Shown here: one piece after another, positions 8,684-16,843 of the stretch
Layout of the letters: the number at the start of each line of letters is the position of its first letter
How positions within the stretch are numbered: position 1 is the first letter of the stretch
Assembly (NCBI RefSeq): GCF_005281615.1
Contig: NZ_SZZM01000002.1
Span: 248,001 to 312,000, forward strand
DNA length: 64,000 nt
DNA from: Rhodoligotrophos defluvii
GTDB lineage: Bacteria > Pseudomonadota > Alphaproteobacteria > Rhizobiales > Im1
Direction of reading: 5' to 3'
Notes under the pieces: model-generated
Seen by the model: the letters and a program-made list of their open reading frames with translations, nothing else
Database searches by the model: none
What the model was told of the DNA's origin: nothing
Translations under genes and position numbers: made by a program

Positions 8684-9879
8684 CGATGTCCAGCGCGTTG
8701 CAGGGATTGAAGGTGCTCGATGTCTCGCGCTTCATCGCCGGTCCGTTCTGCGCCATGCAGCTCGGCGATCACGGCGCCGACGTGGTCAAGGTGGAGCGGA
8801 TCGACACGGGCGAGGACACGCGCGCCAACGAGCCGAAGCTGGGCGGCGAGAGCGTGTATTTCATGACCTATAATCGCAACAAGCGCAGTTTTGCGCTCGA
8901 TTTCCGCAATCCCGAAGCCCAGGCCGTGTTGCGTGAGCTGGCCGGCAAGGCCGACGTGCTCATCGAGAATTTCCGCCCCGGCACCATGGAGCAGATGGGA
9001 TGCGGCTGGGAGACGCTGAGCGTGCTCAACCCGCGCCTCATCATGGTGCGCATCTCCGGTTTCGGACAGACGGGCCCGCTCGCCCAGCGCCCCTGCTTCG
9101 ATGTGATCGCCCAGGCGATGAGCGGCATGATGGACATCACCGGCGATCCCGATGGGCCGCCAACAATGGCAGGCACCTTCGTGGTCGACTACGTGACCGC
9201 GCTCTATGGCACAATTGGTGTCCTTACCGCCCTTGCCGCGCGCGAGCAGACCGGCAGAGGACAGCTTGTCGAGGCAACCCTCCTCGAAAGCGCCGCAAGC
9301 CTCCTGATGACGGCGATCCCCGAACAGGTCGTGCTCGGCAAGACCATGCGGCGGCAGGGCAATCGCGACCGCTACACCGCCCCGGTGAACACGTTCCAAG
9401 GCGCGGATGGCGCCTGGGTGCACATCGCCTCCGGCACCGATCCGCTGTTCCGCCGGCTGGCCAACGCCATGGGCCGTGAGGACCTGTTGCAGGATCCTCG
9501 CTTTGCCACGGCGAAAACCCGCGTCGAGAATGCCGATGCCATAGAGGCCGAGGTTCAGGCCTGGGTTGCACGGCACACCGCCGATGCCGTGGTCGAGGCC
9601 ATGGACCGCGCCGGCATCCCCTGTGCGAAGGTCGCCACCATGGTCGATGTTGTGGAAAACCCGCAGCTCAAGGCGCGGGGGCAGATCTTGTCGATGGAGC
9701 ACCCTCGCGCCGGCATCTATCCCACTCACGGCGTGACCGTGATACTGGGCGACACGCCCGGTGCGGTGCGGCGCGCGGCACCGCTGGTCGGTGAACACAC
9801 GCGGGAGGTGGCGGCGGAATGGCTCGGCTGGTCGAATGAGCGCTGCGACGATCTGATGGCCCGCAGGGTGCTCGGATGA
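8680..9879 (+). CDS. class III CoA-transferase (CaiB/BaiF family)
   Basis: 399 aa from GTG 8680; ATG 8686 is an equally good start (AGGAG at 8671-8675). The opening LKVLDVSRFIAGPFCAMQLGDHGADVVKVE is the family signature, and the aspartate in GTFVVDYVTALYGTIG matches the catalytic Asp of formyl-CoA transferase and relatives. These enzymes transfer CoA between acids via an aspartyl-CoA thioester. It overlaps the kinase gene, so both are co-translated. Together with two class I transferase pairs it implies that CoA esters are central to this pathway. Confidence 0.9.
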   Translation: MTMSSALQGLKVLDVSRFIAGPFCAMQLGDHGADVVKVERIDTGEDTRANEPKLGGESVYFMTYNRNKRSFALDFRNPEAQAVLRELAGKADVLIENFRPGTMEQMGCGWETLSVLNPRLIMVRISGFGQTGPLAQRPCFDVIAQAMSGMMDITGDPDGPPTMAGTFVVDYVTALYGTIGVLTALAAREQTGRGQLVEATLLESAASLLMTAIPEQVVLGKTMRRQGNRDRYTAPVNTFQGADGAWVHIASGTDPLFRRLANAMGREDLLQDPRFATAKTRVENADAIEAEVQAWVARHTADAVVEAMDRAGIPCAKVATMVDVVENPQLKARGQILSMEHPRAGIYPTHGVTVILGDTPGAVRRAAPLVGEHTREVAAEWLGWSNERCDDLMARRVLG

Positions 9880-9970
9880 GCCTTGCACGCCTCGGCAAGC
9901 ACATCTTCCGCATGGGATCATCCTCTTCGCGGTTGACCTTTGGCTCATTGCCTGCTCAATTGGCATGCAG

Positions 9971-9991
9971 AAACGTTTTCGGAAATCGTTT
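9971..9991. promoter_or_regulatory. LacI-type operator, copy 2
   Basis: This is an exact second copy of the 21-bp palindrome found at 7079-7099. It lies 91 bp upstream of the second binding-protein start. It shows that the binding protein, permease and pair 2 transferase genes have their own promoter, under the same regulator as the kinase and thiamine-diphosphate enzyme genes. Confidence 0.7.
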
Positions 9992-10061
9992 CTCGTCAAG
10001 GGCACGCGAGATGCCCGAATGCCGAGTCGCGCTATTCGGTTCGGCCACCAGGAGGGAAAGA

Positions 10062-11036
10062 ATGTTCTCTAATCATTGGCTCAAGCGGCCCATGCTGGCG
10101 CTGGCTGCCGTCACGGCCCTCGCGATCGGTCCGTCCACTCCAGCGCAGGCTCAGGACAAGCTCACCATCGGCGCGATCATCTACGCGCGCGACTCGCAGT
10201 TCTGGCAGCAGATCGAACGCGGCATGCGCGATGCTGCCGAAAAATATGGCGCGACCATCCAGTTCGGTCTCAATCAGCGTAAGCTGCCGACCGAGAGCCA
10301 GGTGGTCGAGGATTTCATCACCCGCGGCGTGGACGTGCTGATCATGCCGCCCTTGGATAAGCAGGGCTCCGTCGCCTCTGCCCGCCGGGCCAAGGACCGC
10401 GGCATCATGGTCATCGAGTATGATACCAAGCTCGAGGATGCCTCCATCGCAAGCCACACCATCGGCGTGGACAGCCGCGAGCTCGCCGCATCGGTCGGCA
10501 AGGAATTGCGCCGCTATCTCGAGACCGTCGAGGGAGAACCCTCCATCGGCATGATCACACTCCCGCCGATCAACGCCAATATGCAGCCCCGCCGCATGGG
10601 CTTCCTGTCCGCGCTCGACGGGCTGAAATACGAGCTGGTGGCCGAGGTGACCGCGGCCACCCCCGAGGATGGTGCCGACGGGCTCGAGAATATTCTGCGC
10701 CGCAAGCCCGACACCACCGCGATCTGGGCATCCAATGCCGGATCGCTCGCCGGTGCCGCGGCCGCTGCCCGCCGTGCCAATACGAAGACGAAGCTCTACG
10801 GCATCGATATGAGCCAGGACCTGGCCCATATGCTGCTCGATCCCGACAGCAACGTTGAGGCGGTGTCAGACCAGCAGCCTTACAAGGTGGGCTATCTCAC
10901 GGTGGAAACGGCGGTGAAGGCCAAGCGTGGCGAAGCCCAGCCCCGCCATGTGAATGTCCCAGTCAAGCTCTACACCAAGACCGAGCCGCAGGCGGTCAAG
11001 GAATATCTCGAACTCGTCCGGTCGCTGTCTCAATGA
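10062..11036 (+). CDS. periplasmic sugar-binding protein (RbsB-like), set 2
   Basis: 324 aa from ATG 10062, preceded by AGGAGGGA at 10050-10057; the upstream open frame to 9876 is noncoding and contains operator copy 2. The signal peptide ends near PAQAQ, and the mature protein starts about DKLTIGAIIYARDSQFWQQIERG, a type 1 periplasmic binding fold. It is only distantly similar to the set 1 protein, so the two probably bind different ligands. A permease follows at 54 bp. No dedicated ATPase gene is present. Confidence 0.9.
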   Translation: MFSNHWLKRPMLALAAVTALAIGPSTPAQAQDKLTIGAIIYARDSQFWQQIERGMRDAAEKYGATIQFGLNQRKLPTESQVVEDFITRGVDVLIMPPLDKQGSVASARRAKDRGIMVIEYDTKLEDASIASHTIGVDSRELAASVGKELRRYLETVEGEPSIGMITLPPINANMQPRRMGFLSALDGLKYELVAEVTAATPEDGADGLENILRRKPDTTAIWASNAGSLAGAAAAARRANTKTKLYGIDMSQDLAHMLLDPDSNVEAVSDQQPYKVGYLTVETAVKAKRGEAQPRHVNVPVKLYTKTEPQAVKEYLELVRSLSQ

Positions 11037-11090
11037 GTTCCGGCCGGGGGTTGCCCAGCAGCCCTCTGGCCTTTCCCGCTGCGAGGGACC

Positions 11091-12104
11091 ATGTCCATGA
11101 ACAGCACGCTCGCCCGGCCGCGCGAAGCCCTACGCTCCGCACGGCTGAGCACGATCCTCGCCTCCTGGCGCGCCGAGATCGGCGTCGGCATCGCGCTGGT
11201 GGCGCTGATCGTCTACTTCTCTGTCACCGCGCCGAATTTCCTCTCGCTGGCGAACTTCTCGACGCTGCTCACCCAGACCTCGGTGGTGGCGATCATCGCC
11301 GTGGGCATGACCATGGTTATCATCGCCGGCGAGATCGACCTCTCGGTCGGCGCGACCGTGGGGCTCGCCGGCACGGTCATGTCCCTGCTGGTGATCAAGC
11401 TGGGCTGGTCGCCCATCACGGCGAGCGCGCTGGCGGTGGGCATTGCCGTGCTGATCGGCGCCTTCATCGGCTCGCTTCGGGTGATATGGGCCATTCCCTC
11501 CTTTATCACGACCCTCGGCCTGCTCTCGGCGCTGCGCGGCATCGCCTTCTACATCAGTGATGGGCTGACGATCGGGCCGATGCCGCCGGCCTTCGACAGC
11601 TTGTGGTATGGCACGGTTTTGGGCATCCCCATGCCTGTCGCGCTGATGGCGATCACGATCGCCATTGGATGGCTCGTGCTCACCCAGCTGCGCTTCGGCC
11701 GGCACATCTATGCCGTGGGTGGCAACCCAGTGACCGCGGCCCGCTACGGCGTCCCGGTCCGCGCGATCCGCATCGCCGTCTTCGTCATCGTCCAGGTTCT
11801 CGCCGCCATCGGTGGGATCATGCTGGTCTCCCGGCTGAACTCCGGCAGCGCCACCGTGGGCGAGCATGTGGAACTCGACGTGATTGCGGCCGTCATCGTC
11901 GGTGGCACCAGCCTGAGCGGTGGCTACGGGCGCCTCATCGGCACCGTGCTGGGCGTCATGTTCGTGGCGGTTCTGCGCAATGGCATGGTGCTGGCCGGCA
12001 TCGACCCCATCGTCTTTCTCATCGCCCAAGGCCTCGTCATCATCCTTGCGGTCTGGTGGAGCATGCTCCGCCGTCAGCGTTCACGAGCGGATGGAGTGAT
12101 ATGA
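11091..12104 (+). CDS. sugar ABC transporter permease (RbsC/AraH family), set 2
   Basis: 337 aa, about ten hydrophobic segments. Hallmarks are MTMVIIAGEIDLSVGATVGL and VIVGGTSLSGGYGRLIGT. It overlaps the following CoA-transferase subunit gene by four bases (ATGA at 12101-12104), a tight link between uptake and that enzyme. It lacks an adjacent ATPase, so it most likely uses the one at 2561-3310 or another in the genome. Confidence 0.9.
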   Translation: MSMNSTLARPREALRSARLSTILASWRAEIGVGIALVALIVYFSVTAPNFLSLANFSTLLTQTSVVAIIAVGMTMVIIAGEIDLSVGATVGLAGTVMSLLVIKLGWSPITASALAVGIAVLIGAFIGSLRVIWAIPSFITTLGLLSALRGIAFYISDGLTIGPMPPAFDSLWYGTVLGIPMPVALMAITIAIGWLVLTQLRFGRHIYAVGGNPVTAARYGVPVRAIRIAVFVIVQVLAAIGGIMLVSRLNSGSATVGEHVELDVIAAVIVGGTSLSGGYGRLIGTVLGVMFVAVLRNGMVLAGIDPIVFLIAQGLVIILAVWWSMLRRQRSRADGVI

Positions 12105-13009
12105 GCAAAGTCCCACTCGCCTCAAAGCTGATCAGCCTCGCCGAGGCGGCGCAGCGGGTGCCCGACGGCTGCCGCCTCGCCCTCGGTGGCTTTGCCGTCT
12201 ACCAGAAACCCATGGCCTTCGTGCGCGAATTGGTCCGGCAGGGGCGGCGCGATCTCACCATCATCGGCTCCGCTCATTCCTTCGACGTCGACATGCTGGC
12301 CGGGGCCGGATGCCTGAGCAAGGTCGAAACCTCCTATGTCGGCCTGGAGAAGCACGGCCTCGCCCGAAACTATCGGCGCGCCGTGGAAGCGGGCCGCCTC
12401 AAGGTCGTCGATTATCCTGAAATGGCCTGCTGGGATCGCTTCCGTGCCAATCAGGAGGGCTTCGATTTCTGGCCCGCCAAGTTCCTAGGCGGTAACGACG
12501 TCGTCACCTATAACAGCGAGATAAAGGAGTTCCCCTGCCCGATCACAGGCCGCCGCCTGCACGCGCTCCCCGCCGCCAAGGCGGAGATCGTCGTCATTCA
12601 CGCTATCGCCGCCGACGAACAAGGCAATGTGGTGATCCCCGCCCGACGGCTCCTGCCGCAGAGCGGCGATGTGCTGATGGCGCGTTCCTGCGACCACGTC
12701 ATCGTCACGGCCGAGAAGATCGTGCCCCGCGCTTTCATCAAGCGGCATGCCCGTTTCGTCGACGTGCCCTCCTATCGGGTCAGCGCCGTCGTCGAGGTCC
12801 CCTGGGGATCGCATCCGACGCCGACCCTGGGGCGATATCTCGCGGATGACGAGCACCTCGACACCTATGTCGCAGCCTCCGCCTCCGACAGCGCGTTCAA
12901 CACCTATCTCGATAGCTGGGTGCGTGAACCCGCCGACCACTTCGCCTATCTCGACCGGCTCGGGTCCGCGCGACTGTCCCGGCTGCACGATCTGGGGAGC
13001 CTCGCATGA
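12101..13009 (+). CDS. class I CoA-transferase-like subunit A, pair 2
   Basis: 302 aa from ATG 12101; the open frame continues upstream to 11603 only because it shadows the permease. It aligns along its length with the pair 1 A subunit (ISLAEAAQRVPDGCRLALGGFA, AVEAGRLKVVDYPEMACWDRFRA, VPWGSHPTPTLGRYLADDE). E107, in the stretch DYPEMACWDRF, replaces the histidine of pair 1. As I recall, the mycobacterial ring hydrolase IpdAB, which has a transferase fold without the B-subunit glutamate, depends on a glutamate at about this position of IpdA. A hydrolytic or retro-Claisen role is therefore possible. Confidence 0.83.
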   Translation: MSKVPLASKLISLAEAAQRVPDGCRLALGGFAVYQKPMAFVRELVRQGRRDLTIIGSAHSFDVDMLAGAGCLSKVETSYVGLEKHGLARNYRRAVEAGRLKVVDYPEMACWDRFRANQEGFDFWPAKFLGGNDVVTYNSEIKEFPCPITGRRLHALPAAKAEIVVIHAIAADEQGNVVIPARRLLPQSGDVLMARSCDHVIVTAEKIVPRAFIKRHARFVDVPSYRVSAVVEVPWGSHPTPTLGRYLADDEHLDTYVAASASDSAFNTYLDSWVREPADHFAYLDRLGSARLSRLHDLGSLA

Positions 13010-13842
13010 CCGCACCCGCAAGCCTCCACGAAACCATCGCCGTCACCCTCGCCCGCAGCTTCGCCGATGGTGAAGTCGGCTTCACCGGTCTGCTCACCGG
13101 CGCCGCGGCGGCCCTGTTCGGCACCGGCATTCCACTGGCCGCGATGGAGCTCGCCAAGCGCATGCATGCGCCGAACCTGACCATCCTGCTCGCAGGCTGC
13201 TACCACAACCCCGATTTCAGCGAGATCGACCGCCTGCCCGATTCAGAGCACAGCGCCATGCTCCGCGACCTCACCTGCGAAGCACAGATGGTCGACTATC
13301 CCGGGCAATTCGTGCTGAAGCGCGGCGATGTCAGCTTCGGCTTCAGCAGCGCGGTGCAGGTCGATCGCGTGGGAAACATCAACAGCGTCTGCATCGGCCC
13401 GTACGAGCGGCCCCATGTGCGCCTGGTCGGCCCCATTCTCCAGCCCGAGCACATGACCCTGTTCCGGCGCGAATATGTGATGATGCCCCACCATGACCGG
13501 CGCAACTTCGTCGAGAAGGTCGATTACGTCTCGGGTGTCGGCTATCCCGGCGGCCTCGAGGGGCGCGCCGAGCTCGGCCTGGACTGGGGCGGTCCCTGCA
13601 TGGTGGTGACGCCGAAATGCATTTTCGATTTTGACCGCGAGGCCGGGCGCATGAAGGTGCGCTCGATCCACCGCGGCGTGACCGCTGAGGCACTGCAGGA
13701 CGCGACAGGCTTCGACCTCGGCGACCTCTCATCGGTGCCGGAGACAGACGTGCCCTCCGACGAGGAGCTGGAGCTCCTGCGCCGCGAGGTCGACCCCCGC
13801 CGCGTGCTCATGCCCGTCCACGAGCACGGGCAGGTGGGCTGA
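13006..13842 (+). CDS. class I CoA-transferase-like subunit B, pair 2, lacking the catalytic Glu
   Basis: 278 aa, overlapping subunit A by ATGA (13006-13009). It has the family core (ELAKRMHAPNLTILLAGC, GNINSVCIGPYERPHVRLVGP, RRNFVEKVDYVSGVGYPGG). Where the pair 1 B subunit has the catalytic glutamate (FESG), this one has LAGC, with A63 at the Glu position. Without that residue the normal transferase mechanism is impossible. The reading frame and the rest of the fold are intact, so this is a change of function rather than decay. It closes the plus-strand operon. Confidence 0.83.
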   Translation: MTAPASLHETIAVTLARSFADGEVGFTGLLTGAAAALFGTGIPLAAMELAKRMHAPNLTILLAGCYHNPDFSEIDRLPDSEHSAMLRDLTCEAQMVDYPGQFVLKRGDVSFGFSSAVQVDRVGNINSVCIGPYERPHVRLVGPILQPEHMTLFRREYVMMPHHDRRNFVEKVDYVSGVGYPGGLEGRAELGLDWGGPCMVVTPKCIFDFDREAGRMKVRSIHRGVTAEALQDATGFDLGDLSSVPETDVPSDEELELLRREVDPRRVLMPVHEHGQVG

Positions 13843-13889
13843 GACAACCGGCGCATTCTGCGCTGTGGGAAAGGGATGATTGCGCGACG

Positions 13890-14315
13890 CTACTCACCTT
13901 CGCGCTGTCTTGCTTCGTAGCGTTCGCGGGCTTCAGCAATCTTCACCTGATTGGTTTCTGTCCATACGACGAGCGCCTGCACGGTTTGGTGCAACGAGGC
14001 GCCGAGAGGTGTGAGATTATATTCCACCTTAGGGGGCACCGTGGGGTAGACCGTCCTTTCCACAATCCCGTCCCGTTCAAGTTGGCGCAATGTCGTCGTC
14101 AACATGCGCTTGCTGATGCCGTCGATACTGCGCCGCAACTCGGCGAATCTCAGAGTGCGCTGATCGAGCAGCGCGATCACCAGCAATGACCATTTGTCGG
14201 CGATCCTATCGAGGATCTGCCGCACTTCGCAGCCCTCGCGAACGTCCCACTGAAGGACGTCATAGCTGGAGGTGAGTCTGCAGTTACCTGGTAATTCGAA
14301 AGTGCCTTCTTTCAT
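13890..14315 (-). CDS. HxlR-family transcriptional regulator
   Basis: 141 aa. The winged-helix core is typical of HxlR: C-x-V-x-x-I-L-D-R-I-A-D-K-W-S-L-L-V at about residues 29-46, then LRFAELRRSIDGISKRMLTTTLRQLERDGIVER and a wing with YNLTPLG. HxlR proteins are DNA-binding dimers, often responding to redox or electrophiles. It is divergent from an MFS exporter (start 14415), which is the likely target, and convergent with the CoA-transferase operon. Confidence 0.88.
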   Translation of the reverse strand: MKEGTFELPGNCRLTSSYDVLQWDVREGCEVRQILDRIADKWSLLVIALLDQRTLRFAELRRSIDGISKRMLTTTLRQLERDGIVERTVYPTVPPKVEYNLTPLGASLHQTVQALVVWTETNQVKIAEARERYEARQREGE

Positions 14316-14414
14316 GGCTGGGCACTCTGCCGTATGGCTGACGAGGTTACAAGAGGGAACTCGGTAATAAAAAATTCCCTGAGCTCGACAGGCAACCCCA
14401 TCGGAGAGCCCCGC

Positions 14415-15833
14415 ATGACATCCACAGTGTCGCGATCGTCGGTACCCGATCCCGTAAACATGAGCCTCCGAGAGAAGGGCGCCCTCCTCATCTTATGCGG
14501 GGCGATTTTTCTAGAGGGGCTCGACATTGCGATGCTCAACGTAGCATTGCCGCACATTCGGGCAGATCTCGCTCTCTCCACGACGACGCTGAGCGCCGTG
14601 GTCAGTTCCTACGTGATCGGCTACGCCGGCTTCATGCTCCTCGGCGGACGCATTTGCGATCTCTACGGCCGGCGCCGCGTTTTCCTCGCTGCGCTCGGTG
14701 TGTTCCTCGCTCTTTCCGGACTGGGAGGGCTGGCCACCGAAGGCTGGATGCTGCTGGCAGCCCGTTTCATCACCGGCCTCGCAGCCGCTTTCATGACCCC
14801 CGCCGGTCTGTCGCTGATCACCACCAATTTTCCAGAGGGACCGCGGCGCAACAAGGCGGTGCTTATCTATGCCGGTGCAGCATCGGCGGGCTACTCCCTA
14901 GGCTTGGTTGTCGGCGGTGTATTGACCGCGATCAGTTGGCGCTGGGTATTCTTCGCGCCCGCCATCATCGCGGCTTTGATACTTCTGCTCGCTGTGAAGT
15001 TCATCGTTGATGACCACCGCACCGCCGCGCATCGCAAGTTCGATCTCTTGGGCGCAACAGTGATGACGGCAGCTATGCTTTCCGCCGCCTTTGGTATCGC
15101 TCGCCTCGAGCACCCCGAGGCGCTTCTATCGGCACTTGCAGCATGTGCCGTGAGCGCCGCTCTGTGGATTGTCTTCATAGTGGTCCAACGGAACACAAGC
15201 GAGCCTTTGATCCGACTGGGCATTTTCAAATCGGGGGCGCTCGTTCGCGCCAACTTGGCAATGTTGCTCCTCGGCGGATCGTTCTTCGGCTTTCAATTCG
15301 TGATCACACTCTATCTGCAGGAGCTGCTGCAGTGGACTCCACTGCAAACCGGGCTTGCCATGATCGTCGTGAGCATCGACGCAATCCTAGCGCCCACGCT
15401 CACGCCCGTTTTAGTGAACCGCTTCGGCCATGTCCGGGTGATCATAGCAGGGCTCGTCCTCGCCATGGTCGCTTATGGCCTGTTTCTACGCCTTGATCTG
15501 GATTGGACCTATGCCGCGATGTTTCCAACCATGCTCATCTTGGGACTGGCGTTTGCTCTCGCCTATGGGCCGCTGACGATCATGGCCACCAACCGTGTTG
15601 TCGAGAATGAACAAGGCCTGGCGAGCAGCCTCGTCAACACGGCCTTCCAGTTCGGAGCCGGGCTCGGGCTTTCGGCGGTCGGCGCGCTTGCCGTCCTCGG
15701 TCTCGGTGGCGGCAGCGGCTCTGAAGCGCGCCTTGAGGCCTTACGCATCGCGCTGCTTGTGCCTGTCGCCGCAGCGGCAGTTGCTGCCTTCGTGATGTGG
15801 ACGACCTCGAAAGCTCCGACAAATGCGAGATAG
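14415..15833 (+). CDS. MFS transporter, DHA2 (EmrB/QacA) type
   Basis: 472 aa from ATG 14415, which has a GGAGAG motif about six bases upstream; the open frame starts at 14334. Twelve to fourteen hydrophobic segments are visible. GAIFLEGLDIAMLNVALPHI is the DHA2 version of helix 1 (motif D1), and GGRICDLYGRRRVF is MFS motif A between helices 2 and 3. It should be a proton-driven exporter of drugs or metabolites in the inner membrane. The divergent HxlR regulator probably controls it. Confidence 0.88.
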   Translation: MTSTVSRSSVPDPVNMSLREKGALLILCGAIFLEGLDIAMLNVALPHIRADLALSTTTLSAVVSSYVIGYAGFMLLGGRICDLYGRRRVFLAALGVFLALSGLGGLATEGWMLLAARFITGLAAAFMTPAGLSLITTNFPEGPRRNKAVLIYAGAASAGYSLGLVVGGVLTAISWRWVFFAPAIIAALILLLAVKFIVDDHRTAAHRKFDLLGATVMTAAMLSAAFGIARLEHPEALLSALAACAVSAALWIVFIVVQRNTSEPLIRLGIFKSGALVRANLAMLLLGGSFFGFQFVITLYLQELLQWTPLQTGLAMIVVSIDAILAPTLTPVLVNRFGHVRVIIAGLVLAMVAYGLFLRLDLDWTYAAMFPTMLILGLAFALAYGPLTIMATNRVVENEQGLASSLVNTAFQFGAGLGLSAVGALAVLGLGGGSGSEARLEALRIALLVPVAAAAVAAFVMWTTSKAPTNAR

Positions 15834-16074
15834 CCCAATGCAGCTTGACGGCGACTAACGATCGCCGGGCGGTCCGCCCGGACGCGCCACCAGCAGCGGC
15901 TGATCGCAAAGACGTCCTTTCATCATCTTCGGCGATGGAGCCAATCAGAAAATCCCTTATTCAACTAGCGACGGCTCTGTGCCAGCCTCACCGCCACATC
16001 TTGTTCGATGCTTTTGCCGCTTTCAGATTTGCAAGCAGTACAGTTCACCAGTCTTCGGAGTCGAGGGATAGCCC
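15834..16074. other. intergenic gap upstream of the RraA-like gene
   Basis: No gene was found here. A GC hairpin at 15865-15881 (CCGGGCGG / CCGCCCGG, one-base loop) could end the exporter transcript but has no T run after it. The remaining part should hold the promoter of the RraA-like gene. Confidence 0.35.
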
Positions 16075-16791
16075 ATGAGGTCAGTCGTCTACACGCAGAT
16101 CGAGCGCTGCCCGCAATCGCTTCTCAGCGCAATCGCCGATTATTCGGTCGCCGACCTTCATGAGGCGTTGGGCGCAATTGAGGGCAGGATCCGCCTGATG
16201 AGCCCGCGCATGCGGCCTATCGCGCCGGGGCAGCGTGCGGTCGGCCAGGCGATCACGTCCTACAACTATCCAGGCGACAATCTGATGATCCATGCCGCTC
16301 TGAACATCGCTCGGCGGGGCGACATGCTCGTCCTCGTGAACGGCGGCGTTCCGCAGGGCGCCCTCTGGGGCGATGTGGCCGGAACATTCGCCACGGAAAA
16401 GGGCATTGCGGGCGTTGTTGCCGACGGCCCGGTGCGCGACACCGGCGCGCTTCGCGAGATGGGCTGCAAAGTGTGGTCGACCATCATTTCCCCCGCCCAT
16501 CCGGAGAAGCGGGGACCTGGCGCGGTCAACATACCGGTCGTTTGCGATGGCGTTCGGATCGAGCCGGGCGATATCATCGTCGCCGACGACGACGGCGTCC
16601 TTTCGATCCCGATCCGTCTCGCGGCGGAAACGGTCGAGAAGGCAAGAAGCCGTGCCGAGAGCGAAGTGGCGATCCGCGCCCAACTGAAGACCGGCGCGTC
16701 CCTTTTCGAGATCCTGCAGATGCAAAACAATCTCGACGCGGCGGGCGTGCAGGTGGTGGATGCAACTTGGCGCGACGAGACCGGATCCTGA
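16075..16791 (+). CDS. RraA-like aldolase/decarboxylase (HMG/CHA aldolase family)
   Basis: 238 aa, preceded by GAGGGA. The family includes 4-hydroxy-4-methyl-2-oxoglutarate/4-carboxy-4-hydroxy-2-oxoadipate aldolase (LigK, ProA), which splits pyruvate or oxaloacetate off tertiary hydroxy acids using a divalent metal, and also the RNase E inhibitor RraA. The catalytic residues of the aldolases, Asp102, Arg123 and Asp124 in Pseudomonas, are matched here by D100, R121 and D122 (GALWGDVAG and ADGPVRDT). This favours an enzyme over an RNase inhibitor. It lies opposite an oxygenase cluster and could catalyse its final step. Confidence 0.82.
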   Translation: MRSVVYTQIERCPQSLLSAIADYSVADLHEALGAIEGRIRLMSPRMRPIAPGQRAVGQAITSYNYPGDNLMIHAALNIARRGDMLVLVNGGVPQGALWGDVAGTFATEKGIAGVVADGPVRDTGALREMGCKVWSTIISPAHPEKRGPGAVNIPVVCDGVRIEPGDIIVADDDGVLSIPIRLAAETVEKARSRAESEVAIRAQLKTGASLFEILQMQNNLDAAGVQVVDATWRDETGS

Positions 16792-16843
16792 TCGTGCTGG
16801 CGCCGACTGGGCGTTCCCATGGCGCCCAAGATCCGGAGGCGGC

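Noticed and set aside
14284-14294. TTACC-T-GGTAA dyad near the HxlR start as an HxlR operator
   Set aside because: It is short and lies within the first codons of the regulator; no second copy occurs in the gap to the exporter gene.
15865-15881. GC-rich 8-bp inverted repeat after the MFS gene
   Set aside because: The loop is a single base and no T run follows, so I do not call it a terminator.
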